33,086 bases of DNA from Methylomonas sp. (GCF_023228165.1 NZ_JALOBS010000045.1:1-33086); one strand, 5' to 3'. Shown: positions 16,430 through 24,701, numbered from the stretch's first letter. Notes: generated by a model not told the origin, from the sequence alone. A program made the numbers and translations.

Positions 16430-16710
16430 TGCGTCAGATCGATTTCACTAAATCGGCAGAAAAAAGCCTGCGAAAACTGGCCGAATCGGATCAGCGCATT
16501 GCTAAGCAAATCAAAATCAAGTTGCTGGCTTTACTGCAAGAGCCGCAGCCGCAGGAGTCGCTAAAAATGGTTGGCAACCCTGTCTATTTACGGGTTCGGG
16601 TTGGTAAATACCGGATTATCTATCGTTTTGATGATGCCATGCTTTACATCGTGTTGATTGCCAAACGCGAAATTGTGTACGAAGAATTTGCTCGGCTGAT
16701 GACACGATGA
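16429..16710 (+). CDS. RelE/ParE-family toxin
   Basis: A 93-aa basic toxin of the RelE/ParE superfamily. The N-terminal helices (FTKSAEKSLRKLAESDQRIA) are followed by the core sheet LRVRVGKYRIIYRFDDAMLYIVLIAKRE, in which the arginine-rich RVGKYRIIY strand is typical. RelE members cleave ribosome-bound mRNA and ParE members poison gyrase; sequence alone does not decide. The ATG at 16429 is chosen over a TTG one codon upstream because it sits in the TGATG overlap with the antitoxin. The pair marks the left edge of the accessory segment. Confidence 0.88.
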   Translation: MRQIDFTKSAEKSLRKLAESDQRIAKQIKIKLLALLQEPQPQESLKMVGNPVYLRVRVGKYRIIYRFDDAMLYIVLIAKREIVYEEFARLMTR

Positions 16711-16737
16711 AAACCGTTTTACAGTAGGAGTCAGGGC

Positions 16738-16995
16738 ATGGCTTTGCATGTTACCGATGTTGAATATCTCCAAAACTACGAACTTAAACTGGTGTTTAAC
16801 AATGGTGTTACTGGTGTTGTCGATTTAAGCAATGCATTGTGGGGAGAAATGTTCGAGCCATTATCAGACCCGTTTTTATTCAGCCAAATTCGGCTAGATC
16901 CGGAGTTGGGAACCGTTAGCTGGTCAAACGGTGCTGATTTGGCGCCGGAATTTCTGTACGACTTGATTCAACCGATAAGCAACATGGAGCAATAA
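16738..16995 (+). CDS. DUF2442 domain protein
   Basis: An 85-aa protein of the DUF2442 family. It shows the family run VTDVEYLQNYELKLVFNNGV, VDLSNALWGEMFEPLSDP and GTVSWSNGADLAPEFLYDL. The function is not established. Members often sit beside DUF4160 genes or toxin genes; no DUF4160 partner is present here. It lies 27 bases after the RelE-like toxin, after AGGAG, and may share its transcript. A cas3 stub starts 12 bases later. Confidence 0.85.
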   Translation: MALHVTDVEYLQNYELKLVFNNGVTGVVDLSNALWGEMFEPLSDPFLFSQIRLDPELGTVSWSNGADLAPEFLYDLIQPISNMEQ

Positions 16996-17007
16996 GCGAG
17001 GCGATAA

Positions 17008-17115
17008 ATGTCAGATACAAGGCTGTATTACTATTGGGGCAAGGCCAAGCCGGAGGATGGCGAAGGCCCAGCTTACCATTTGCTGCCCCATTGTTTGGAT
17101 GTGGCTAACTTATGA
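17008..17115 (+). pseudogene. N-terminal stub of a second, displaced I-E cas3
   Basis: A 35-codon reading frame starting MSDTRLYYYWGKAK and continuing GPAYHLLPHCLDVANL. The pattern YWGK, then HLL and HCLDVA, is the N-terminus of type I-E Cas3 HD domains (E. coli Cas3 has HYWGK, HLLIYHCLDVAAV). One residue seems lost between LLP and HCLDVA. The frame ends in TGA, which overlaps the ATG of the intact cas3 (17112). The intact Cas3 has its own, different N-terminus and a complete HD domain, so this is a remnant and not its missing start. It may now serve as an upstream frame for translational coupling. Confidence 0.75.
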
Positions 17116-19691
17116 TTAAATTCAATCCAAAAGAAAGTGGTTGGGCCAAAACTAACGAAGATGGATCTCCTGGCTTACCGATTTTTGAGCATTGTTGTCA
17201 TGTAGGTTGGGTTGCGTTGGAGCTGGTAAAGCAAAGGCAAAAAATTCCCGATGCCGACCTAACGCCAATTGGGGCAGCGGTTCTTGCCGCCATTCATGAT
17301 ATTGGAAAATGGTCGCCGGGGTTTCTCGTAAAATGTCCTCCGTGGTTAATTCGAGAAAATTTAGTTTTATTTGCTGCCGATCATGCTTGGGAAGCGCAAC
17401 AAGAGAAGCGGCATGAGGCACACAGTCAGGATTCAATTCAGCTGATGCTTCAAAATCGTGGAGTAAAGCAATCGGTAGCACAAGCGTGGGCAATGATTGC
17501 AGGCGCTCATCACGGAAAAATGCATGTTCCTGAAAAATATGGCAATGGTGATGTTACTTTTTTCATAGATGACTGGCATTTCCAACGGCAACAAATTATT
17601 TCCGAATTAGAAGCTGAGTTTGGTTGCGAGATACCCACTTATGAAGTAAGTAAGCGTGATTCGCTTGTTCCGTGGTTAATGGGATTAACCTCTGTTGCTG
17701 ATTGGATTGGATCAGATGAAACATATTTTCCGGTAAATAAAGGCCTGAATACTGGCAACGGCAAAATAGCGGCAAAGCTTGCTGTCGAAAGTATAGGTTT
17801 AGCCAATCCACGCGTACGAAAGGGCCTGAAGTTTAAAGATATTTTCGGCTTCATTCCAAACGAACTACAAGAAAAAGCATTACTTGCCATTAAGGAACCC
17901 GGTATTTACGTCATAGAAGCGCCGATGGGGTTGGGGAAAACTGAAGCGGCATTGGCGTGCACTTACGAGCTTTTAAAAACCGGAAAAGCGTCGGGATTGT
18001 ATTTTGCTTTGCCTACGCAATTAACATCCAACCGGATTCATTTGCGGGTTAATGATTTCATTAACGCAATTTCTGAAACACCCGAAAATGCAAGACTGGC
18101 TCATGCTAATGCTTGGCTGGAGCCGGATTATTACCAGCCAAGGGCAGTACAAACCATATTAAAAAAATCGGATGGCGATGCAACAGCTAGCCGTGACTGG
18201 TTTGCCTCCGCTAAAAGGGCATTATTGGCTAATTTTGGCGTGGGTACGATCGATCAGGCGTTAATGTCGATTGTTGCAGTGAAACATTTTTTCGTCAGGC
18301 GTTTTGCATTGTCCGGCAAAGTCATCATCATTGATGAAGTTCACAGTTACGATTATTTCACTGGAACTTTGGTTAAATGCTTATGCGATGAGTTATTAAA
18401 GCTCGGCTGTACGATCATAATTTTGTCCGCAACGTTATTGCCAAAAGTTAGAAATAAATTAATCGGTATTGATGATAATTTAGTAAATGTAGATGTCTAT
18501 CCTTTAATTACCGGAAAAACGACAACTGGCGATGTTATAAAGCCGCAGTTTGCAGTAGCACCGGAAAGGCAAGCGGTTCGTAAAATTTTTAAAAACTCTA
18601 ATCACTTAATCGAAGATGCTGTCAAGGCCGCTCAAAAGGGTGCCAGAATTTTATGGGTTTGCAATACGGTTAATCTCGCGCAGCAAATATTTGAGCAATT
18701 ACCAAACGATAGTGGTTTTGAATCCGGACTATTGCATTCGCGCTACCCGCATTTTGTCCGGCAAGAGCGGGAAGCGTATTGGATGAAAAGATTGGGTAAG
18801 ACTGGTGAGCAACAAGGCGGTTGTATTTTGGTTTCGACACAAATTGTCGAACAAAGCGTCGATATTGATGCGGATATTCTTATCTCGGAACTCGCGCCAA
18901 TGGATATGCTGTTGCAAAGGATTGGACGCTTATGGAGGCATATGGATGTTAGACCTGCACAAACTAGGCCTGTCTCTGAACCGCAAGTATGGATTGTCGA
19001 GGAAGAAAAAACACTCGCCGAATTGAAACAGGAAGGTAGCGAAAGCATTAAGAAAGCTTTCGGTAGAAAAGCAAAAGTCTATCAAGCGTATCCGTTACTT
19101 AAAACCTATCAGACATTGCATGGGTATGAATTTATCGAACTATCGAATAAATTCGGGGATTCACAGATTCGAGAATTACTGAAAAATACTTATGAAAATA
19201 CAGAATCAGACCCTGATTCATGGCAAGCCTTGTACTCGGAAGTAAAAGGGACAGAGTTTGCTGAAACAAAATTAGCCGAAGGAAATACAAGGTTATTTTC
19301 CAAAATGGCTTTAGCTGACGAGGACGGCAAACAAACACGGCTAATTGATATTGAAACAATTCCGCTTTTGATTGTTTCAGAAAGTAGTGAAAATCAAATA
19401 ACTTTGTTGGATGGCTATAAGATTTTCTTGCCTATTAACGAATTCAAAATACTGGATGCAAGGGCAATACATCAAAACATTGTCAGAGTGCATGCTTGGC
19501 CATTCGAGCAAGTTAAAAAAGAGTCGGAACTGTCTTTTTATCTAAAGGGTAAACATTGTTTGGCTCAACTGGATAACGACAGTCGTCTTAAAATAGATGA
19601 ATTAAAGCCTGAAATAAAACTTTCATGGTGCAAAATAAAAGGCGTAATACAAACTTATAACAAAGGAGGGTTTGATGAATCTTGTGACTGA
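17112..19691 (+). CDS. cas3: Cas3 nuclease-helicase (type I-E)
   Basis: An 859-aa single-chain Cas3. The HD nuclease part has H30, the HD pair H62-D63 (AIHDIGKWSPGF), H133-H134 (GAHHGK) and ADWIGSDETYFP near residue 200. The helicase part has Walker A (APMGLGKTEA, 270-279), DEVH at 408-411, LSAT at 438-441, STQIVEQSVDID at 575-586 and QRIGRLWRH at 602-610. It is recruited by Cascade at an R-loop and unwinds and degrades the target DNA. All catalytic motifs are intact. Its ATG overlaps the stop of the cas3 stub; its last 17 bases overlap cas8e. No good ribosome binding site precedes it, so coupling to the stub frame is possible. Confidence 0.93.
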   Translation: MIKFNPKESGWAKTNEDGSPGLPIFEHCCHVGWVALELVKQRQKIPDADLTPIGAAVLAAIHDIGKWSPGFLVKCPPWLIRENLVLFAADHAWEAQQEKRHEAHSQDSIQLMLQNRGVKQSVAQAWAMIAGAHHGKMHVPEKYGNGDVTFFIDDWHFQRQQIISELEAEFGCEIPTYEVSKRDSLVPWLMGLTSVADWIGSDETYFPVNKGLNTGNGKIAAKLAVESIGLANPRVRKGLKFKDIFGFIPNELQEKALLAIKEPGIYVIEAPMGLGKTEAALACTYELLKTGKASGLYFALPTQLTSNRIHLRVNDFINAISETPENARLAHANAWLEPDYYQPRAVQTILKKSDGDATASRDWFASAKRALLANFGVGTIDQALMSIVAVKHFFVRRFALSGKVIIIDEVHSYDYFTGTLVKCLCDELLKLGCTIIILSATLLPKVRNKLIGIDDNLVNVDVYPLITGKTTTGDVIKPQFAVAPERQAVRKIFKNSNHLIEDAVKAAQKGARILWVCNTVNLAQQIFEQLPNDSGFESGLLHSRYPHFVRQEREAYWMKRLGKTGEQQGGCILVSTQIVEQSVDIDADILISELAPMDMLLQRIGRLWRHMDVRPAQTRPVSEPQVWIVEEEKTLAELKQEGSESIKKAFGRKAKVYQAYPLLKTYQTLHGYEFIELSNKFGDSQIRELLKNTYENTESDPDSWQALYSEVKGTEFAETKLAEGNTRLFSKMALADEDGKQTRLIDIETIPLLIVSESSENQITLLDGYKIFLPINEFKILDARAIHQNIVRVHAWPFEQVKKESELSFYLKGKHCLAQLDNDSRLKIDELKPEIKLSWCKIKGVIQTYNKGGFDESCD

Positions 19692-21309
19692 TCCGTGGTT
19701 ACCAGTGACTAATAGCAAGAATCAATTGTGCTATATCAGCTTGAATCAATTATTTGAGCAACCTGATGAATGGCTGGATTTGGTGTTGCGACCGCATGAA
19801 CGAGTAAGTGTCATGCGCTTTTTGATTTGTCTGGTTCAGGCTGCATTAGATGGTCCTGAGGAGGAAAATGACTGGGATGATGCTATAGAAATAATACCAG
19901 AATACACATTAGAATATCTAAAACATTGGAGAAAAAACTTTTATATTTTTGAGGATGATATACCTGAGAGTGAAGAAAATATATCTCCATTTTTACAGAT
20001 CAGAAGTCTTAAGCCAGGAAATGATACAACTTCTGGCCCGTCAATTACAAAGTTAGATAGCTCCCTAGCTGTAGGTGAGAATGCTTCAACATTATTTGAC
20101 CATGGTGCGGCATGTGAAATTACGGGTTATTCAATTGACAGAGAAATGACTGATAGTCAGATAATTATATCGCTCATTACATTTTTGAATTATTCACCTT
20201 CAGGAACTCAATCTTCTGCAAAGTTAGGAGGTGTGTTGATAAAGCATAATAGTGGAGCAACAGATTCTCCTTGTGTCAATCAAAATATGCTGCATACATT
20301 TGTTGTCAAGCGCTCCCTTGTTCGAACAATACATGCCAATTTAATTGACAAAGAAACCTGTGAGGACTTCTTTGGGAAAAACTCTTGGGGAAAGCCTGTT
20401 TGGGAGATTGCTGAGCCAAAGAGCATAGATGATGAACAGGCCAAACAGAATGCAGTAGTAACTTATCTTGGACGACTGGTGCCATTGAGTAGGTTTTGTA
20501 AACTTAAAAAAGAAAGTAAGTATTTTGTTTATTGTAAGGGATTTGAATATTCCACAAAGCCTAAGAAAAAAACCGATAGTAAAAAGGTTTATCGTGATTT
20601 TTTGCCTGAGCCATCGACTACAATTATTTTGAGCTCTGAAAACGACTATTCAGTACTGAAGGCTGGTAATAATGTTCCTTGGCGTGAAATTTCGGCATTA
20701 ACTGCAAAAAGAAGTAAGGGCACAGAAGGAGGAGCATTACCATTAAAATTTTTGAGTCGCGGTGAAAGCCTTGACATCATTGTTCTAGGCCAAATTAGAG
20801 ACCCAGAAAATGTGGCAAAGGTTTTAGATTTGGTTGAATCTAAGGTTCATATTCCTGCTTTCATGCTTGATAGCAGAAATCGGCAAGTTTATGAAGCCAA
20901 TATTAAATTATGTGATCAAAAATCTTATCAGCTTTTCAAGGCAATAGAAAAATATAGAGCTTCTGTCGATGATGATTGGAAAAAAATTCTCAAGCGCTTT
21001 TCAGAGAGAGAAACAAGACCGTCCGACAGAAAAGCACGTGATATTTTTAGAAAAAAAGCAACCCACTATTATTGGACGTTAATTGAAAAACAACGCCATT
21101 TATTAATGCAATATATTTCATTGCTAGGGACGGAATCGGATCAGGCGCGTGAAGAATCCAAGAAAGCTTGGTTAAATGCCATTAATAGTGCGGTAGATGA
21201 GACTTATAGAACCTTATGTAACCAAGATAGCCCTCGTCAACTGCGCGCTTATGTAACCGGTTGGCAGATATTGCACCCGAGTAAATCAGAACATCAGGAG
21301 GCGGCATGA
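19675..21309 (+). CDS. cas8e: Cas8e (Cse1/CasA), Cascade large subunit
   Basis: A 544-aa large subunit of type I-E Cascade; E. coli CasA is 502 aa. The N-terminus MNLVTDPWLPVTNSKNQLCY matches the family opening (E. coli MNLLIDNWIPV). SGTQSSAKLGGVL and VVKRSLVRTIHANL lie in the PAM-sensing half, and a helical C-terminal domain follows from about residue 400. The protein recognises the PAM and docks Cas3. The ATG at 19675 follows AAAGGAGGG by four bases; it overlaps cas3. Sampled stretches are only 30-42% GC, well below the chromosomal genes here. Its stop overlaps the cse2 ATG (ATGA). Confidence 0.9.
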   Translation: MNLVTDPWLPVTNSKNQLCYISLNQLFEQPDEWLDLVLRPHERVSVMRFLICLVQAALDGPEEENDWDDAIEIIPEYTLEYLKHWRKNFYIFEDDIPESEENISPFLQIRSLKPGNDTTSGPSITKLDSSLAVGENASTLFDHGAACEITGYSIDREMTDSQIIISLITFLNYSPSGTQSSAKLGGVLIKHNSGATDSPCVNQNMLHTFVVKRSLVRTIHANLIDKETCEDFFGKNSWGKPVWEIAEPKSIDDEQAKQNAVVTYLGRLVPLSRFCKLKKESKYFVYCKGFEYSTKPKKKTDSKKVYRDFLPEPSTTIILSSENDYSVLKAGNNVPWREISALTAKRSKGTEGGALPLKFLSRGESLDIIVLGQIRDPENVAKVLDLVESKVHIPAFMLDSRNRQVYEANIKLCDQKSYQLFKAIEKYRASVDDDWKKILKRFSERETRPSDRKARDIFRKKATHYYWTLIEKQRHLLMQYISLLGTESDQAREESKKAWLNAINSAVDETYRTLCNQDSPRQLRAYVTGWQILHPSKSEHQEAA

Positions 21310-21857
21310 GTCATGTATTTGAGGAGCGTTTTATTCAGTATTTGCAAAATTTACAGACTGATCGAGGGAAAATGGCAACACTGCGTAAAGGATTAATAGA
21401 GAGCCAGGCGCAGGCGACTTGGGCATTACTCAGTCGATTTGTTGATTTTGATAGGCCATATCAAATAAAGACTATTCAAACCGTTGCAGGGTTATTTGCT
21501 CATCACTCGAAAACTGCAGATCATGGGAACATTGGCAGTTTATGTTTTCAATTATTGGATAGCGACGAAAAGCAAAAATTAGCATCTGGGGAATCGGGCA
21601 CGATTTCTAGAAATTTTCAATATGCTTTGGCGGCAAATAACGATGAAATTTTACTAAGAGTAAGAAAGCTAATATTTCGAGCAAAAGCAAATGAGAAAGT
21701 AATTGGTGTCAACTATGTTCAACTGACAGCAGACTTGTTGGCGTGGAACAACAGTTTTAAAAAAGAAAAAATAAAGTTAGCTTGGGGAAAAGAATTCTGG
21801 AAGGTTTATGCCGATATTGATTCGGATGAGGCTGCGGAGGTTGTCAATAATGACTAA
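21306..21857 (+). CDS. cse2: Cse2 (CasB/Cas11e), Cascade small subunit
   Basis: A 183-aa helical basic protein. The position directly after cas8e with an ATGA overlap, the size, and segments such as ATWALLSRFVDFDRPYQIKT and FRAKANEKVIGVNYVQLTADLLAW fit Cse2, two copies of which line the belly of Cascade and hold the crRNA-target duplex. GGAGG lies just upstream of the ATG. Its last eight bases overlap the start of cas6e rather than preceding cas7 as in E. coli. Confidence 0.88.
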   Translation: MSHVFEERFIQYLQNLQTDRGKMATLRKGLIESQAQATWALLSRFVDFDRPYQIKTIQTVAGLFAHHSKTADHGNIGSLCFQLLDSDEKQKLASGESGTISRNFQYALAANNDEILLRVRKLIFRAKANEKVIGVNYVQLTADLLAWNNSFKKEKIKLAWGKEFWKVYADIDSDEAAEVVNND

Positions 21858-22515
21858 TTTGGTCAAATTGTCGTTGACATACGAACGAATAGCGAAAGAA
21901 AAAATTACTGATAACTACGCGTGGCATAAAAAGGCATGGGAGCTATTTCAACATCATCCTGAGTTGCAACTGCGAAATAACAGGCCGGAAAGCGAAAAAG
22001 GCCCTACACCATTTCTAAGCCGATATACGACCAAGAGTCAGCATGTCGAATTATTGTTGGTATCCGATTATGAGCCACAAATGCCGAATTGGTGTACAGA
22101 ACAAACTTGGCGAGTTGTAACTATTAGTAACGAGTTTTTATCTCAGCCAACTTATCAATTTGATTTATATGCGAATCCGACAAAAGCCATCAAAAAGCCG
22201 AATGGTCAAGGAGGATTTGCTAAAAACAGGCAGAGATTAACTTTGATGGATGAGTTTTCTCAAACTGAGTGGTTAATACGCAAGGCGGCTAGGCACGGCT
22301 TTATTTTGAGAGACGATATTCCACTAAAGCTTGATAAACCGGTTGATCATAGATTTAACAAAAAGGGCGAAAAAGGTTTGCATATCGGTGTGCGTTTTCA
22401 GGGAATATTGGAAGTTACCGATCATGAAAAATTTAAGCGAGCTTTTCGCGAAGGTATTGGCTCGGCTAAAGGATTCGGTTTTGGCTTACTGTTGATTAAA
22501 CCGTTGCAAATTTAA
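21850..22515 (+). CDS. cas6e: Cas6e (Cse3/CasE) crRNA endoribonuclease
   Basis: A 221-aa Cas6e with two RAMP/ferredoxin-like domains. The catalytic pair is placed at Y23 and H26 in DNYAWHKKAW, matching the Tyr/His of known Cas6e enzymes. The C-terminal glycine-rich loop is GIGSAKGFGFGLLLI. It cuts the array transcript at the base of each repeat hairpin and stays bound to the crRNA 3' end. The ATG at 21850, inside the end of cse2, is chosen over an upstream in-frame start because the family N-terminus begins there. Its position between cse2 and cas7e is unusual; a decayed second cas6e tail lies in the usual place. Confidence 0.92.
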   Translation: MTNLVKLSLTYERIAKEKITDNYAWHKKAWELFQHHPELQLRNNRPESEKGPTPFLSRYTTKSQHVELLLVSDYEPQMPNWCTEQTWRVVTISNEFLSQPTYQFDLYANPTKAIKKPNGQGGFAKNRQRLTLMDEFSQTEWLIRKAARHGFILRDDIPLKLDKPVDHRFNKKGEKGLHIGVRFQGILEVTDHEKFKRAFREGIGSAKGFGFGLLLIKPLQI

Positions 22516-22539
22516 TTTTTAAACATACAAGGAAATTCC

Positions 22540-23613
22540 ATGAAACATTTAGAGCTACATATTTTGCAATCCGTACCGGTGACTTGTTTGAATCGCGACG
22601 ACTTAGGATCACCTAAAACCGCTTTTTTTGGTGGCGTCCAGCGAGCCAGAGTATCCAGTCAGAGTTGGAAACGTGCTATTCGAGAATATGCGCATGAAAT
22701 CAGTCCTTATTTTGAAGGGAAAAGGACTCGCTTGATTATCGAGCCATTGGCGAAGCATTTGGAACAACTGGGTAAATCAGAAAGTGAGGCTTTAGAGGGC
22801 GCTAAATCTATAGCTACCGAGATCGGAAAATTAGACGCCGATGCCGAGAAAAAGTCTGGCGTTCAGCGAGTAAAAACGCTTCATTACACCAGTGATGCCG
22901 AACTGAAAGCATTGGCGGAACAATATGTAGGACTGAGCGACGCAGCTAAAGCAGTTAAAAAAGTGGGTGTCGGTGCTTTAAAAGACGCAGCCGATATTTC
23001 GCTTTTTGGTCGTATGGTCGCCAATGATCATTCATTAACTATCGAAGGTGCGGCGATGTTTAATCATCCCATATCTACACATAAGGTCGATAATGAGTTG
23101 GATTTTTTTGCTGCAGTGGACGATTGGCAAAAAGAAGGTGAATCTGGTGCCGGGATGACAGGCACATTGGAGTTCAATTCCTCGGTTTACTATCGTTTTG
23201 CTGCGGTCAATTTGGGTATGTTGGCCGATAAAGAGCATCTTGCTGCTATGACCGTTGACAAAAGGAAAAATGTCGTAGAGGCATTCATTCAAGCAACATT
23301 GGAAGCCGTGCCGGGGATGACGGAATCAAATTCCGGTCGCAAAAATTCGATGAATGGTTACACCCGTCCGGCCTATGTTTTAGGGCTTGTTCGCGTTAAA
23401 GGCCATCCTGTGCAATTGGTCAACGCCTTTGAGCAACCGATTTGGAATGCTTCCGGAAAAGGCATTATGTCGGCATCAATTTCGAAGCTAAAAGAGGAAG
23501 AAGAACAGTTAAACAAGACTTGGAAACTGGATCGACACCAAATTGCTAGAGCGGTGATGCCGGAATCAAATATCGATGAATTCATTGCCGAGCTGGTGCA
23601 GTATGTCGAGTAA
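22540..23613 (+). CDS. cas7e: Cas7e (Cse4/CasC), Cascade backbone
   Basis: A 357-aa backbone subunit; six copies form the crRNA-holding filament. Family segments are clear: LELHILQSVPVTCLNRDDLG and SPKTAFFGGVQRARVSSQSWKRA at the N-terminus, ADISLFGRMVAND in the middle, and SVYYRFAAVNLGML with GRKNSMNGYTRPAYVLGLVR later. The length is normal (E. coli 363 aa). AAGGAA lies seven bases before the ATG. It follows cas6e after 24 bases and overlaps cas5e. A sampled 60-base stretch is 42% GC. Confidence 0.96.
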   Translation: MKHLELHILQSVPVTCLNRDDLGSPKTAFFGGVQRARVSSQSWKRAIREYAHEISPYFEGKRTRLIIEPLAKHLEQLGKSESEALEGAKSIATEIGKLDADAEKKSGVQRVKTLHYTSDAELKALAEQYVGLSDAAKAVKKVGVGALKDAADISLFGRMVANDHSLTIEGAAMFNHPISTHKVDNELDFFAAVDDWQKEGESGAGMTGTLEFNSSVYYRFAAVNLGMLADKEHLAAMTVDKRKNVVEAFIQATLEAVPGMTESNSGRKNSMNGYTRPAYVLGLVRVKGHPVQLVNAFEQPIWNASGKGIMSASISKLKEEEEQLNKTWKLDRHQIARAVMPESNIDEFIAELVQYVE

Positions 23614-24295
23614 AAAAGTCATCGCATTGCGCCTTAGCGGCCCCATACAGTCATGGGGCTACAACAGCGAATATACCTATCGAAACTCCGGCTTGTTCCC
23701 AACTAAATGCGCTGTCTTAGGAATCTGTTGTGCAGCAATGGGATTGCCTAGAGGCTCGGAGCAGGAAAAACAATTTTTAGGCAACTTATCCGGCATCCTG
23801 ATGATGGCGATTGCCTTGCCGCGCAAACGTTTTTCCGGTGAAAAATCATGGATGATTAATGTTCGCCGAATTGAAGATTTTCACACTGTTGAGAACACGA
23901 AAACAGCGTCAGGAACTATTAGCAAAAACGCCGTTATGACCTACCGACAATATCTTTGCGATGCTGATTTTGTTGTGTTGCTTGCAGATATTGAAAGTCC
24001 CATCGCGGATCAACTGGAAGACAAGCTTGCTGATCCCGAATGGGGAATGTGGTTGGGTCGCAAATCCTGTATTCCCAGTGCTCCGGTTTTTGCCGGGAAG
24101 TACGAAACGGTCGAAAAGGCATGCGAAAAATTGCTCGGCGAGAAGGATCTTAAATGCTTCACCTATCAGAAAGAGGTTTTGTTTTTTTCCGATGGTGTGG
24201 ACACATTAATGGATGTCCCGCTCGATTTCGCAATCGATAGACGTGTTAGAGGCCAACGCCGAGTAGTGATTCATGAAGCTGAAAATCACAGCTAA
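23603..24295 (+). CDS. cas5e: Cas5e (CasD), crRNA 5'-handle binding subunit
   Basis: A 230-aa Cas5e; E. coli CasD is 224 aa. The N-terminal RAMP motif is ALRLSGPIQSWGYNSEYTYR, followed by PTKCAVLGICCAAMGLPRG, and the C-terminal half has MTYRQYLCDADFVVLL, WLGRKSCIPSAPVF and RVRGQRRVVIHE, all typical. It caps the crRNA 5' handle and contacts Cas8e. The ATG at 23603 lies inside the end of cas7e and begins MSSKKVIALRL; an in-frame start further upstream at 23576 would only lengthen the overlap. Beyond its stop the canonical cas6e is replaced by decayed sequence. Confidence 0.94.
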   Translation: MSSKKVIALRLSGPIQSWGYNSEYTYRNSGLFPTKCAVLGICCAAMGLPRGSEQEKQFLGNLSGILMMAIALPRKRFSGEKSWMINVRRIEDFHTVENTKTASGTISKNAVMTYRQYLCDADFVVLLADIESPIADQLEDKLADPEWGMWLGRKSCIPSAPVFAGKYETVEKACEKLLGEKDLKCFTYQKEVLFFSDGVDTLMDVPLDFAIDRRVRGQRRVVIHEAENHS

Positions 24296-24479
24296 CGCTA
24301 AGATATTCAAACTCGTCATTGATCACGTCGAAGAACCTGGCTATTGGGCCGAAATGCGCGCAATACCGGGTTAGGTGACTAATGGCGAAACCCTAGATGG
24401 GGTGATAACGAACTTTGTCGGGGATATCGATGGGTCGTTTGACTGTTGTATTACCTGGAGACGATGTTGGAAAAATTGA
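24273..24479 (+). pseudogene. HicB-like antitoxin gene with in-frame amber stop
   Basis: From the ATG at 24273, overlapping the end of cas5e in another frame, the reading runs MKLKITANAKIFKLVIDHVE, then EPGYWAEMRAIPG, TAG (24372-24374), and VTNGETLDGVITNFVGDIDG to TGA. The pattern YWAE, then PG, a gap residue, VT-GETLD is that of HicB antitoxins, in which a cysteine usually stands where the TAG is. After GDIDG the similarity fades and the frame runs into the cas6e remnant. It is most likely dead. No HicA toxin is adjacent. Confidence 0.6.
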
Positions 24480-24631
24480 TTAACAAAGGTCAAAAATCCG
24501 GCTTCAGCACCATCGATTTCACCGGTGATATGCAAATCCCCGACTCCGAAAAATTCCGCCAAACCCTGTTCAACGGCTTAGGCCGGGCCAAGGCGTTTGG
24601 CTGTGGTTTGTTGATGGTCAAGCGCTTGTGA
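24446..24631 (+). pseudogene. C-terminal remnant of a second, displaced cas6e
   Basis: An open frame of about 55 codons from the ATG at 24464. It aligns by eye with the last 50 residues of Cas6e: KSGFSTIDFTGDMQIPDSEK, then NGLGRAKAFGCGLLMVKRL (E. coli has GIGPAKSMGCGLLSLAPL). The N-terminal catalytic half is absent, so it cannot cut RNA. The sequence differs clearly from the intact Cas6e at 21850-22515, so it is not a recent duplicate. It lies after cas5e, the canonical place for cas6e. Confidence 0.8.
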
Positions 24632-24662
24632 TGCAGACAGATTTTAAGTGGCCAATTACCGC

Positions 24663-24701
24663 TTGTTGATTCTTATTAATGTGCATACAATAATTCATGC
24701 A
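24663..24701 (+). promoter_or_regulatory. Promoter and possible operator of brnTA
   Basis: TTGTTG (24663-24668) and TACAAT (24686-24691) are 17 bases apart. An inverted repeat, TGCAT...ATGCA (24682-24701), overlaps the -10 box, which suits autorepression by BrnA. The -10 lies only five bases before the brnT ATG and no Shine-Dalgarno sequence is visible, so the message may be leaderless. Confidence 0.45.
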
